From assembly GCA_013178415.1 (NCBI GenBank), contig JABLXA010000001.1, forward strand, positions 159,445-223,444: a DNA stretch of 64,000 nt, in the 5' to 3' direction. Below are positions 33,273 to 42,094 of the stretch, piece after piece. Origin of the DNA: Bacillota bacterium (GTDB lineage: Bacteria; Bacillota; SHA-98; Ch115). Within the stretch, counting starts at the first letter, position 1; every line of letters starts with the position of its first letter. A program made the position numbers and the translations under genes. The notes beneath the pieces are model-generated. The model ran no database searches, was not told the DNA's origin, and worked only from the letters and a program-made list of their open reading frames with translations.

Positions 33273-35536
33273 TGACTTATCAGGAGCGCATCGAGGCGCT
33301 TCGCGCCACGAAGTTGGAACAAACAAGGGAGAAACAGCAGGTTATCGGATCCATGGATCATGATGACTGGGGCCTTATACTTCCGCCTCCGGACAAAAGG
33401 GAAATCGTCCAGACTGTGAGCTCTTCCGGGATGCCCATTACCGATGTGCTGCTGAAGGATTTCAAGCCTGTGAGCAACCATCCCAGTGGAGGGTTTTTCG
33501 GGCCGAAAGCATGTGGCGAGAATTTCAGGAGGCTCCTGGAGGTGCACCCAACCTATATAGATCCTATAAGCTCGCTCCTGGGCGGCTATATGGTTAACTT
33601 CATGTCCTACCGCAAGCCTCATTGGAATCCAGATTTCGATTATTCGCATCTACGTGAAAATCAGAAGAAATATCAGCTTGTCAGCGGAATAGGCGCTACT
33701 CAGCACTTCTGTCAGGATATGGCCATCGGTTTTGAATTAGGTTGGGGAGGCCTTCTGGATAAGATTAGACATTATCGGAAGGTCAATGAGGCCCAATCTG
33801 CCGGGCCCTGCGATGGGTCTCAGCCTTCAGGGTCCTATGACGAATGTCGGTCCGCAGAGTTCTATGACGGGCTGGAAGATATAGTCCTCGGCGTGCAGAA
33901 CTGGATCAAGCGCCATGTCGAAGAGGCGCGCCGTATGGCTGAAAAGGAAGAAAACCCGCAATTCAAAGAGAATCTGAACGCCATGGCAGATATGAATGAA
34001 CGTCTCATAACAGATCCGCCCCGTACATTTAGGGAAGCGTGCCAGTGGACACTCTGGTATCTCATAATTGCGCGTATGTACAACGGCAGCGGTTCGCTTG
34101 GGCGGCTCGACGTGCTCCTTTACCCCTATTATAAGCGCGATATGGAGGCAGGCATACTCACAGATGAAGGGGCGATATTCCATATAGCATGCCTTTTGCT
34201 GAGGGATACGGCATACCTCCAGCTCGGAGGGTATGACGCAGCTGGCAACGATGCGACGAACCCGGTTTCGTTCCTGATATTGGAGGCTGCCCACCGGTTG
34301 CGGATTCCGGCCAATATCGGCGTATGTGTCGGAAACGGAGTAGATCCCGACCTCATGCGTAAAGGCGTGGAGATCCTCATCAATGATAAGACTGGGATTC
34401 CTAAGTTTTTGGGGACTGATCCTACCGTTGAGGGATTTGCAAAGAATGGCTACCCGATGGAGCTTGCCCGCGAGCGTGCTTATGCTGGTTGCCACTGGTA
34501 TGGCATCCCGGGACGTGAATATACATTAATGGATTGCGTCAAGATCAACTTTGCCACGGTATTTGATGTGGCACTACGCGAGATGATGGCAGACGCCAGC
34601 GTCACCCCAAGCGTGGATGAATTGTGGGCGCGCTTCATCAAACACCTCGGGATTGCTGTGGATACCATAGCCAGAGGCCTTGACTTCCATCTTGAGCACA
34701 TGCATGAAGTATTCCCCGAATTAGTACTTGATCTATGCTGTTACGGGCCTATTGAGAAAGGGCTTGACGCTTCTCATGGTGGGGTTGAATTCTATAACAT
34801 GTGTCTGGATGGGGCGGCCCTCGCTACAGTAGCTGATTCCTTTGCTGCCATAGAACAGCGTGTTGAAAAAGAAAGGCTACTGACATGGCAAGAATTGATG
34901 CATTATCTGGATACTGACTGGGCGGGGCCTGATGGGGAGCAACTGAGGCTCATGATGAAGAATATCCCGCGATACGGAAGCGGCGGCTCCCGTGCTGATG
35001 AATATGCAGTGCGCATCTCACAGGCTTTTACCAGGCTTGTGAAAGAGAACTCCACCCCGGCCGGATACAATATGATCCCGGGTCTATTTTCCTGGGCAAA
35101 CACCATTCCCATGGGCAAGAACCTGGGCGCCACGCCCAATGGACGACATGCCGGCGACCCGATTTCACACGGGGCCAACCCTGACCCCGGTTTCCGGAAG
35201 GATGGAGCTGCTACCGCCATGGCTGTGGCTATAGCGTCTGTACAGCCTGGGTATGGCAACGCAGCGCCTATGCAGATAGAGATAGATCCTGCGATTTCAA
35301 ATGAGGAAGGAGCCGTCGATGTCGTATCTAGTCTCATAAAGACCCATTTTGATCTAGGCGGGACCATGGTGAATATAAACGTAATGGATGCAGAGAAGGT
35401 GCTGGAGGCGCATAAGGATCCTGGCAAATATTCTGACCTTGTTGTGCGGGTGACAGGCTTCAGCGCATACTTCAGCAGTCTGTCGCCAGAATTTCGCCAG
35501 TTGGTTGTGGATAGGATCATCGGCATGTCTGCATAG
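33272..35536 (+). CDS. Glycyl radical enzyme of unknown substrate
   Basis: A 754-residue pyruvate-formate-lyase superfamily enzyme. The radical site is Gly729 in RVTGFSAYF near the C-terminus; the thiyl-radical cysteine is Cys407 in YAGCHWYGIPGREYT. The usual dehydratase motif is GCVE, with a glutamate two residues after Cys; here His-Trp follows, so neither a diol/choline-type nor a CC-type PFL assignment fits. Residues about 173-200 form an odd Ser/Gly/Pro-rich insertion (AGPCDGSQPSGSYDE). Its partner activase precedes it, and a GH130-like gene follows, which may hint at a sugar-derived substrate. Requires anoxic conditions. Confidence 0.93.
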   Translation: MTYQERIEALRATKLEQTREKQQVIGSMDHDDWGLILPPPDKREIVQTVSSSGMPITDVLLKDFKPVSNHPSGGFFGPKACGENFRRLLEVHPTYIDPISSLLGGYMVNFMSYRKPHWNPDFDYSHLRENQKKYQLVSGIGATQHFCQDMAIGFELGWGGLLDKIRHYRKVNEAQSAGPCDGSQPSGSYDECRSAEFYDGLEDIVLGVQNWIKRHVEEARRMAEKEENPQFKENLNAMADMNERLITDPPRTFREACQWTLWYLIIARMYNGSGSLGRLDVLLYPYYKRDMEAGILTDEGAIFHIACLLLRDTAYLQLGGYDAAGNDATNPVSFLILEAAHRLRIPANIGVCVGNGVDPDLMRKGVEILINDKTGIPKFLGTDPTVEGFAKNGYPMELARERAYAGCHWYGIPGREYTLMDCVKINFATVFDVALREMMADASVTPSVDELWARFIKHLGIAVDTIARGLDFHLEHMHEVFPELVLDLCCYGPIEKGLDASHGGVEFYNMCLDGAALATVADSFAAIEQRVEKERLLTWQELMHYLDTDWAGPDGEQLRLMMKNIPRYGSGGSRADEYAVRISQAFTRLVKENSTPAGYNMIPGLFSWANTIPMGKNLGATPNGRHAGDPISHGANPDPGFRKDGAATAMAVAIASVQPGYGNAAPMQIEIDPAISNEEGAVDVVSSLIKTHFDLGGTMVNINVMDAEKVLEAHKDPGKYSDLVVRVTGFSAYFSSLSPEFRQLVVDRIIGMSA

Positions 35537-35815
35537 GGGCCTGCACTTGGACTTGTCTAGGTCGCCCCGAAGGTGCCAGTCTGATTTCTATTGCGCTATC
35601 TGGTCCATTGCCGGCCAGGATTCAGTTGCTACATGTGGAATGTGCGAAGATTTAAGTAATAATTTGCATATGCATTTCAGATGCATAGCTGGTAGAATGT
35701 TGTCAGGAGAACCAGATAGAATCTGTGAATGAACGGGTTCAAACTTGCTTACTCGGGTCCAGAATAAAGGCTGCATAATAGCCCCTTCTAAAGGGATAAG
35801 GGAGAGGGAGAGGCT

Positions 35816-36742
35816 GTGATTAAGCTGAGGAGAATCACCACAAGACCGATTTTGAGCCCCATTCAGGATCATGAATGGGAAGGGGCGGCAGTATTCAACT
35901 GCGCTGCTGTCTATGACCGGGGACTTTTTCACCTGTTATATCGTGGAATGAATCGTGATTACAGTGGTGTCGGCGGGAAGTTCATTTCTAGTATTGGATA
36001 TGCGGTCAGCACAGATGGATTCAATTTCTTGAGGTTGGATCGTCCTGTCCTGGTCGGGGAGGGCGAGCAGGAAGGTTCGGGGGTTGAAGACCCACGCGTC
36101 ACCAGACTCGGCGACACTTATTACATGTTCTACACAGCATATGGGGCAAGGTACGCGGATGACTACCGGATTTCCCTTGCTACCAGTCAGAACCTGATCT
36201 CATGGAAAAAGCACGGGATCATGTTGGACGAACCCAACAAGGATGCGGCGCTTCTGCCGGAAAAGATAGGTGGGCGCTATGTCATGTTTCATCGTAGGCC
36301 TCCAGCCATTTGGGTCGCGTATTCTGAGGATCTGAAGAATTGGACTGATCACCGGAAGATAATGGATATCCGTCCTGGCTGGGAATCCAGAAAGGTAGGT
36401 ATCGCAGGGCCTCCAATGAAGAGGGATGATGGCTGGCTGCTATTTTACCATGCGGTGGACGAAAATTGGGTTTACCGCCTTGGAGTGGCGCTCTTGGATC
36501 TTGAGGATCCGACAAAGGTAATCGCCCGGCAGAATGAGCCGGTCCTAGAACCTGAATTGGCATGGGAGAAGGAGGGGCTTGTTCCTAATGTGGTCTTCAG
36601 CTGCGGACATGTTGATGTAGGAGACGAATATTATGTCTACTACGCCGGAGCAGATCATCACATCGGAGTAGCGGCGGTTGCCAAGAAGGATGTCAAGTTC
36701 GAGAGAGAAGCCGGCGAAGAGAGCCAGTTGATTGCAGTCTAG
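35816..36742 (+). CDS. GH130-like glycosidase/phosphorylase
   Basis: Five-bladed beta-propeller protein of the GH43/GH130 type. Repeated blade motifs (AAVFNCAAVYDRGLFHLLYRG, GYAVSTDGFNF, GVEDPRVTRLGDTYYMFYTAY, SEDLKNWTDH, EYYVYYAGADHHIGVA) and the EDPR acid are as in mannoside phosphorylases and mannosidases of GH130. No signal peptide, so it acts inside the cell on short oligosaccharides. GTG start after AGGGAGAGG. Linkage (beta-1,4- or beta-1,2-mannose, or other) cannot be told. Confidence 0.88.
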   Translation: MIKLRRITTRPILSPIQDHEWEGAAVFNCAAVYDRGLFHLLYRGMNRDYSGVGGKFISSIGYAVSTDGFNFLRLDRPVLVGEGEQEGSGVEDPRVTRLGDTYYMFYTAYGARYADDYRISLATSQNLISWKKHGIMLDEPNKDAALLPEKIGGRYVMFHRRPPAIWVAYSEDLKNWTDHRKIMDIRPGWESRKVGIAGPPMKRDDGWLLFYHAVDENWVYRLGVALLDLEDPTKVIARQNEPVLEPELAWEKEGLVPNVVFSCGHVDVGDEYYVYYAGADHHIGVAAVAKKDVKFEREAGEESQLIAV

Positions 36743-36804
36743 TTTAGGGCCTTGCCCGACGGTGGCGGGACGTTAATCGGAAAGGGTTGCGTGGGCAAGA
36801 ATAT

Positions 36805-36826
36805 GGGCACCTTCTATGGGGTGCCC
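36805..36826 (+). terminator. Hairpin after the GH130-like gene
   Basis: GGGCACC (36805-36811) and GGTGCCC (36820-36826) form a seven-base-pair stem, followed by TTCCATATTT. Probable terminator. Confidence 0.5.
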
Positions 36827-36864
36827 TTCCATATTTCGCGACATTGATTCTTTCAGGTTATATA

Positions 36865-36893
36865 TTGCATCCTGCCCGATTTGAATGTATACT
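36865..36893 (+). promoter_or_regulatory. Promoter of the mazEF-like operon
   Basis: TTGCAT (36865-36870), a 17-base spacer and TATACT (36888-36893), close to the sigma-A consensus, lie about 100 bases before mazE. Confidence 0.65.
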
Positions 36894-36917
36894 CAAGGTA
36901 GATACATGTTTGCATGG

Positions 36918-36977
36918 TTTCCGTCCGGACAACATCAACAAGCATCGGCAGGTGATTGAGATTTAGCCGGACGGAAA
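36918..36977 (+). promoter_or_regulatory. 11-bp inverted repeat in the mazE leader
   Basis: TTTCCGTCCGG (36918-36928) and CCGGACGGAAA (36967-36977) are perfect inverted repeats spaced by 38 bases, between the promoter and the mazE ribosome binding site. It could be an operator for the antitoxin or a structured leader. Confidence 0.5.
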
Positions 36978-36990
36978 GAGGTGTGGAGAA

Positions 36991-37230
36991 ATGATCGTTA
37001 AGGTTCAAAGATGGGGGAATAGTCTGGCATTGCGCATCCCAAAGTCTTTCGCTTCGGAAGTCAATCTTGAACCGGGTTCCCGAGTCAACCTTTCTCTCAG
37101 AGGCCGAAGAATTGTGATCAGCCCCATATCCCAAGAATATTCTATGGAAGAACTTGTCTCACGCATAAATGAATCAAATGTACATAGGGAGATATCAACT
37201 GGTGACCCTATGGGGAAGGAATTGTGGTAA
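36991..37230 (+). CDS. MazE/AbrB-fold antitoxin
   Basis: A 79-residue SpoVT/AbrB-like DNA-binding antitoxin. The swapped-hairpin N-terminus is clear: IVKVQRWGNSLALRIPKSFASEVNLEPGSRVNLSLRGRRIVISP; the C-terminal tail (MEELVSRINESNVHREIS) would wrap the toxin. GAGGTG/GGAG lie before ATG. The stop overlaps the toxin start as TAATG. Confidence 0.9.
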   Translation: MIVKVQRWGNSLALRIPKSFASEVNLEPGSRVNLSLRGRRIVISPISQEYSMEELVSRINESNVHREISTGDPMGKELW

Positions 37231-37568
37231 TGCGCGGCACCTACATTCCTGACCGGGGCCATGTGGTATGGCTCACTTTTGATCCGCAAGCAGGGCATGA
37301 ACAAGCTGGAAGGAGACCCGCTGTCGTCATATCCCCGCGCCCATATAATGAAGTGACCAGTCTTGGAATCTTTTGTCCGATCACATCGCAAGTAAAAGGA
37401 TATCCATTTGAAGTCTTGATTCCAGAAGGGCTGACGGTAAGTGGCGTAATTCTATGTGATCAGATTAAAAGCCTGGACTGGCGGGTCAGAAATGCAACAT
37501 ATCTTTGTGAGTTGCCGGGGGCGACGGTTGCCGATGTCCTTGCGAAATTGAAGGCGCTGGTTTCTTGA
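37230..37568 (+). CDS. MazF-like endoribonuclease toxin
   Basis: PemK/MazF toxin, an mRNA interferase. Motifs: YIPDRGHVVWLTFDPQAGHEQAGRRPAVVISP, with the family's DPQ-G-EQ-GRRPAVV signature, and GVILCDQIKSLDWR, with the conserved Asp-Gln. ATG 37230 overlaps the antitoxin stop; a GTG six bases earlier is possible. Length 112 residues is usual. Confidence 0.93.
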   Translation: MRGTYIPDRGHVVWLTFDPQAGHEQAGRRPAVVISPRPYNEVTSLGIFCPITSQVKGYPFEVLIPEGLTVSGVILCDQIKSLDWRVRNATYLCELPGATVADVLAKLKALVS

Positions 37569-37710
37569 AGATGGCCGCAATGGGGAGTTCAGGCGTCAAT
37601 AGCAGTAATGTCGGGCTTGCCACCAGCATGCCAGAAGAATATAATCATCTTCAGTCGCGAGTCGCTGATGAGGGATTTGGTTACCCTCGCGACCGAAGGG
37701 GTCACAGGAT

Positions 37711-39081
37711 TTGCACTTTAGGCGTCTAGATCTGGCGCGTCTTAGATTACGCCTCTCTTTCTCCAAAGCGCGGGATAGGAATAGGCCAAGAACCAGGCGG
37801 GCACTGCTGGAGGAAAACATCCGTTATAACATTTATAATGGAGTCGCCGCCCTGGTTTCGGTGAATTTGGTCATTCCCTTTCTCGGCATCTTCGGCCTGC
37901 GGGTTGGGGCCACAAACACGGAAATAGGCCTCATTACTTCTCTTCCGGCCATGATCAGCCTGGTTTCGGCCCTGCCGGCAGCGTTTTTAGTAGACAGGTG
38001 TTCAAACCACAAGCATTTCACTGTGGCATTGATCCTGCTTACGCGTTTCCTATATACGCCTCTCGCACTGATCCCTTTTTTCCCGTCAAGATGGCAACCT
38101 ATACTGTTGCTGGCGGTGGTCACCATCATGACAATTCCGCAGGCATTCCTCAGCGTAGCGTGGCAGAGCATCATAGGATCCGCTATTCCTCCCGAGGTTA
38201 GGTCTGATGCCTTTGCTGAACGTAGCATCTGGATGACCCTCAGCGGCACGGTTTCAGTGCTCCTTGGGGGATGGATCATGGATCATATTGCCTATCCGGT
38301 CGGGTATCAGGTCGCCTTTGTCGCATCTTTCCTCGCTGGAATTGCCGAGGCATATTTCCTGAATCGTCTGGTCATCCCGCTGGATGGGCCTGATAGTTCA
38401 CAGGAAAAAGGTGCGCAACAGAAGGCCAGTCGCGAGCATGACGGGAAACCGCAGCCAGCGCAGAAGCCCTGGGCCGGCGCTGCCAATGAATGGCGCAGGG
38501 TGCGGGGTGATCGTCCATATTTTTGGTTCCTCCTGGCAACCCTATATTTCCATTTCGCATGGATGGGAGCATGGCCGTTATTCACTATCTATCGTGTAGA
38601 ATTCCTTCACGCCAACAATGTCTGGATGAGCCTGGCCACGGTGGCAAGCTCTATAGGCTCTGTTGTCACCTATCGTTGGTGGTCCAGGTTGAGCAAACGC
38701 AAAGGATACAGCACGGCGCTCATATGGAGTTCAGCCGGGATCGCCATGCTACCTGCGGCATGGATCTTCGTGAAGGATCTCTGGTTTGCTACCCTTATGG
38801 ATTTCGTTGGCGGGGCGGCTACTGCCGGCATCGGGCTTGGTCTTTTAAACCGTCTCCTGGAGGTTGCATCCGATGATCATCGGGCTACAGATGTAGCATA
38901 TTTTAACATGGCCGTCCAACTCGCGGCGACTACCGGGCCAATGCTGTGGACATTCGGTTATGAACGCCTGGGCTGGGGGGTTTCAATGGGCATAACAGCC
39001 ATAGCAAGAGCCCTTTCTGTGGCAGGATACTGGCTCGCCGCGAACGCCGCATCCCACGAAGTCAGCGAGACCTCAGCATAG
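37711..39081 (+). CDS. Major facilitator superfamily transporter
   Basis: Integral membrane protein with about twelve hydrophobic segments in two halves, split by a hydrophilic loop (about residues 228-262: GPDSSQEKGAQQKASREHDG). VSVNLVIPFLGIFGLRVGATNTEIGLI and PAAFLVDRCSNHK are typical MFS beginnings. The start is uncertain; TTG 37711 with GAAGGGG ten bases upstream is used here, giving a basic N-terminus. It may export or import the sugars handled by the neighbouring GH130/glycyl-radical genes, but this is only a guess. Confidence 0.8.
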   Translation: MHFRRLDLARLRLRLSFSKARDRNRPRTRRALLEENIRYNIYNGVAALVSVNLVIPFLGIFGLRVGATNTEIGLITSLPAMISLVSALPAAFLVDRCSNHKHFTVALILLTRFLYTPLALIPFFPSRWQPILLLAVVTIMTIPQAFLSVAWQSIIGSAIPPEVRSDAFAERSIWMTLSGTVSVLLGGWIMDHIAYPVGYQVAFVASFLAGIAEAYFLNRLVIPLDGPDSSQEKGAQQKASREHDGKPQPAQKPWAGAANEWRRVRGDRPYFWFLLATLYFHFAWMGAWPLFTIYRVEFLHANNVWMSLATVASSIGSVVTYRWWSRLSKRKGYSTALIWSSAGIAMLPAAWIFVKDLWFATLMDFVGGAATAGIGLGLLNRLLEVASDDHRATDVAYFNMAVQLAATTGPMLWTFGYERLGWGVSMGITAIARALSVAGYWLAANAASHEVSETSA

Positions 39082-39168
39082 ACATGGCGGATCATAGGAC
39101 TCATTTCCGTTCGCATTTGCAGGTTTCTTCATGAGCGGGCTTCTTCCTCCAGAGGGTTTCTTCCTCAG

Positions 39169-39197
39169 TTGACATTCGCCACTGGGACTGTTAAATT
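39169..39197 (+). promoter_or_regulatory. Promoter of aminotransferase-serA-metG operon
   Basis: TTGACA (39169-39174), exactly 17 bases, TAAATT (39192-39197), followed by the GGGGG ribosome binding site and ATG at 39246. Close to sigma-A consensus. Confidence 0.75.
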
Positions 39198-39245
39198 ATA
39201 TACAATTATTATAGTCACATCTCATCTCACCAGGGGGAATCTACC

Positions 39246-40448
39246 ATGTCTGCTGGACAAGTTCATGATCTATTTGTAGGCTCTATGAATTTCGAGGAGA
39301 AATTCGACCTTTTCATTCCCGGTCCCACACCTATTCCGCCTCGAGTGGTCAGGGCCATGTCAAGACCGATTATAAACCACCGCGGCTCGGAATTTCATAA
39401 GGTATTCAAGAATATCACTGAGAAGGCGAAGGAACTTCTCAAAACCAGTGGCGATGCTATTATACTGACCTCGTCCGGGACCGGCGGCATGGAGGCTGCC
39501 GCAAGTAACCTCTTATCCCCTGGTGATCATGTGCTGGTTGGTGTAGCAGGCGCTTTTGGAGAGCGTTATGCCAAGATCCTGGAGGCCTATCATGTAAATG
39601 TGACCAGAATACGTTCCAGCGAACCGGGGAAGGCCGTGGATCCTGCTCACTTTGAGGAAGAATTGAAACGTGATCCTAAAATCAAGGCAGTCTTTGTGAC
39701 CCAGAATGAGACTTCTACAGGCGTAAGGACGGATGTCAGGTCTATAGCCAGGATAGCCAAGGAACACGGAGCCCTGGTCATCGTAGACGCGATAAGTTCT
39801 TTTGCGGCCATGGAACTCTCCATGGATGACTGGGGCGTGGACGTAGTCATTGCGGCATCACAGAAGGCTCTTATGACGCCTCCGGGACTCGCTGTTGTTG
39901 GTGTAAGCAAGGATGCCTGGAAAGCGATGGAGAGCGCAACGCTGCCGCGATTCTATTTTGACCTTCGCCTTGCCAAGCGGTCGGCTGAAAAATGGGAGAC
40001 ACCAGCTACACCGGCTGTCTCGCTGTTATTCGGCCTCGATGAAGCTCTGAGCATCATCTTCGAACAAGGGCCTGAGAATTTCATCAAGCATCATGAGGTT
40101 CTTTCTCAGATGGCCAGGAGCGGGGTAGCGGCGCTTGGTTTTCCGCTTCTAGCCCAGGATGATTGTGCGTCTACCACGGTAACGGCCGTAAAGGGGCTCG
40201 AGGGAATGAGCGCAGATGAATTCAGGCGACAGGTGCGGAAATATGAGGTGGTATTAGCTGGAGGGCAGGGAGAGCTTTCGGGCAAGATCTTCAGACTTGC
40301 GCACCTCGGGTACATAAGTCAAATGGATATTATAAAGGCCATATCCGCAATTGAGCTTGCGTTGGCGGACATGGGGCATCCGGTCAAATTCGGGTCAGGG
40401 GTTGCAGCCGCCATGAGTGCCATGCGTGGGAAGCAGGTGGGAGAATGA
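39246..40448 (+). CDS. Class V aminotransferase (alanine-glyoxylate/phosphoserine type)
   Basis: PLP aminotransferase of fold type I, class V. Features: FIPGPTPIPPRVVRAMSRPIINHRGSEFHKVF, SSGTGGMEAAASNLL, VDAISSFAAMELSMDDWGVDVVIAASQKALMTPPG with the Schiff-base lysine. It directly precedes and overlaps serA (ATGA), so it most likely acts as the phosphoserine/serine-glyoxylate-type transaminase of serine biosynthesis, as in bacteria and archaea that lack SerC. Annotated biochemistry of the family includes alanine-glyoxylate, serine-pyruvate and phosphoserine substrates. Confidence 0.9.
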   Translation: MSAGQVHDLFVGSMNFEEKFDLFIPGPTPIPPRVVRAMSRPIINHRGSEFHKVFKNITEKAKELLKTSGDAIILTSSGTGGMEAAASNLLSPGDHVLVGVAGAFGERYAKILEAYHVNVTRIRSSEPGKAVDPAHFEEELKRDPKIKAVFVTQNETSTGVRTDVRSIARIAKEHGALVIVDAISSFAAMELSMDDWGVDVVIAASQKALMTPPGLAVVGVSKDAWKAMESATLPRFYFDLRLAKRSAEKWETPATPAVSLLFGLDEALSIIFEQGPENFIKHHEVLSQMARSGVAALGFPLLAQDDCASTTVTAVKGLEGMSADEFRRQVRKYEVVLAGGQGELSGKIFRLAHLGYISQMDIIKAISAIELALADMGHPVKFGSGVAAAMSAMRGKQVGE

Positions 40449-42076
40449 AGATACTGATTGCTGATTCAATTGCAGAGCAGGGGATAGATACCCTCCGTTC
40501 ATTTCCAGAGTTTGAGATAGATTTCCTGCCTAGAATCACTCCCGAGGAACTTCTTGAAAAAATTGGAGATTATGAGGCTCTCATCGTCCGCAGCAGGACA
40601 AAGGTCACGGAGGATGTAATTGCTCGCGCGGCCCGGCTCAAGGTGATAGGGCGTGCCGGCGTTGGGGTAGATAATGTTGATGTGGATAGTGCCACCAGGC
40701 GAGGTATCATTGTCCTCAATGCTCCCGAGGGCAACACAATGTCCACTGCCGAGCATACCTGGGCCATGATTCTGGCTCTTGCGCGCAATGTGCCTCAGGC
40801 CTGCGCTTCACTAAAGGCTGGCAATTGGGAGCGCAACCGTTTCACTGGCGTTGAACTTTATGGGAAGATCCTGGGCATAATAGGACTGGGAAGAATCGGC
40901 ACGGAAGTCGCTCGTAGAGCCCATTCGATGCATATGAAAGTCATCGCATACGACCCGTTCCTTTCCAAGGAAAGGGCGTCGCAGTTGGGCACGGAGCTTT
41001 CGGAATTTGATGAGGTTATATCCTCCGCTGATTTCATCACCGTACATTGCCCGCTTACCCAGGAAACGAAGGGCATTGTCGGTCAAAAAGAATTCAAGAA
41101 GATGAAAGATGGAGTCCGGATAATCAACTGTGCCCGTGGTGGCATTGTGGATGAGAAGGCCCTTTATGATGCCATTGTCTCGGGGAAAGTGGCAGGGGCG
41201 GCATTGGATGTGTTTGAGCAGGAGCCCCCTACGGGAAATCCTCTTATCGCGCTTGATAACGTGATCGTGACACCACATCTTGGCGCATCTACAGAAGAAG
41301 CGCAGATCAATGTGGCTGTAGATGTAGCGGAGCAGGTGGCACATGTCCTGCTTGGCCAGCCATACAAAAATGCCGTGAACGCGCCGAGGATCTCTGCAGA
41401 AACCTTGGCTGCTGTAGGGCCATTTCTACCCCTTGCGGAAAGCCTGGGGAAATTGCTTGCCGGGCTATGCGGAGCGGGTATAAGAAAGGTCAGGCTCACA
41501 TATGGCGGCGACCTTGCTGATGTGGACACAAGCATGATCATGGCCTCATTCCTCAGGGGGCTCTTGAGCAAGGTCATGACAGAAGAGGTCAACATCATAA
41601 ATTCGAGGATTCTGGCGCTCGGACGAGGTATCGGGATTTCTGAGTCGAAGGAGGTCAACTCCTTTGATTTCGCGAGCGTGGTAATAGCAGAGGTGGATAG
41701 CGACAAGGGTACTCATCGCGCCGCAGGGACTTTGTTTGGGAAGCGCGATCCTCGGATTGTGGAGATAGATGGGTACCGGGCTGACGCCCCCTGTGAAGGG
41801 CATGTATTGATAATTCCACATGTAGATAAGCCTGGAGTCGTGGGGCCGGTGGGCATGGTGCTTGGCAGGTATGGCGTCAATATCGGCTCGATGCATGTTG
41901 CCCGTAAGACTGCTGGTGGTACGGCATTGATGCTGCTTGGTGTCGACGTCATTCCTGGCTACTTCGATGGCAAGGGGACTCGGCTTGAAGAGATCCTGGC
42001 GGACATACTCAAGGTTGATGGTGTGCAAGATGTCAAGCTGGTGGACCTCTCCCATCAGGTTAGTCAGCTAATATAA
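40445..42076 (+). CDS. serA: D-3-phosphoglycerate dehydrogenase
   Basis: First step of serine synthesis from 3-phosphoglycerate. NAD-binding GIIGLGRIGTEVARRA, the D-2-hydroxyacid dehydrogenase motifs INCARGGIVDEKALYDAI and DVFEQEPP, and catalytic His in TPHLGAST. After the two dehydrogenase domains come the long-form intervening domain (about residues 315-455) and a C-terminal ACT domain (HVLIIPHVDKPGVVGPVGMVLGRYGVNIGSMHVAR). 543 residues, the long type. Coupled to the upstream aminotransferase by a four-base overlap. Confidence 0.96.
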   Translation: MKILIADSIAEQGIDTLRSFPEFEIDFLPRITPEELLEKIGDYEALIVRSRTKVTEDVIARAARLKVIGRAGVGVDNVDVDSATRRGIIVLNAPEGNTMSTAEHTWAMILALARNVPQACASLKAGNWERNRFTGVELYGKILGIIGLGRIGTEVARRAHSMHMKVIAYDPFLSKERASQLGTELSEFDEVISSADFITVHCPLTQETKGIVGQKEFKKMKDGVRIINCARGGIVDEKALYDAIVSGKVAGAALDVFEQEPPTGNPLIALDNVIVTPHLGASTEEAQINVAVDVAEQVAHVLLGQPYKNAVNAPRISAETLAAVGPFLPLAESLGKLLAGLCGAGIRKVRLTYGGDLADVDTSMIMASFLRGLLSKVMTEEVNIINSRILALGRGIGISESKEVNSFDFASVVIAEVDSDKGTHRAAGTLFGKRDPRIVEIDGYRADAPCEGHVLIIPHVDKPGVVGPVGMVLGRYGVNIGSMHVARKTAGGTALMLLGVDVIPGYFDGKGTRLEEILADILKVDGVQDVKLVDLSHQVSQLI

Positions 42077-42094
42077 GAGGGGGCGACCTCGAAA

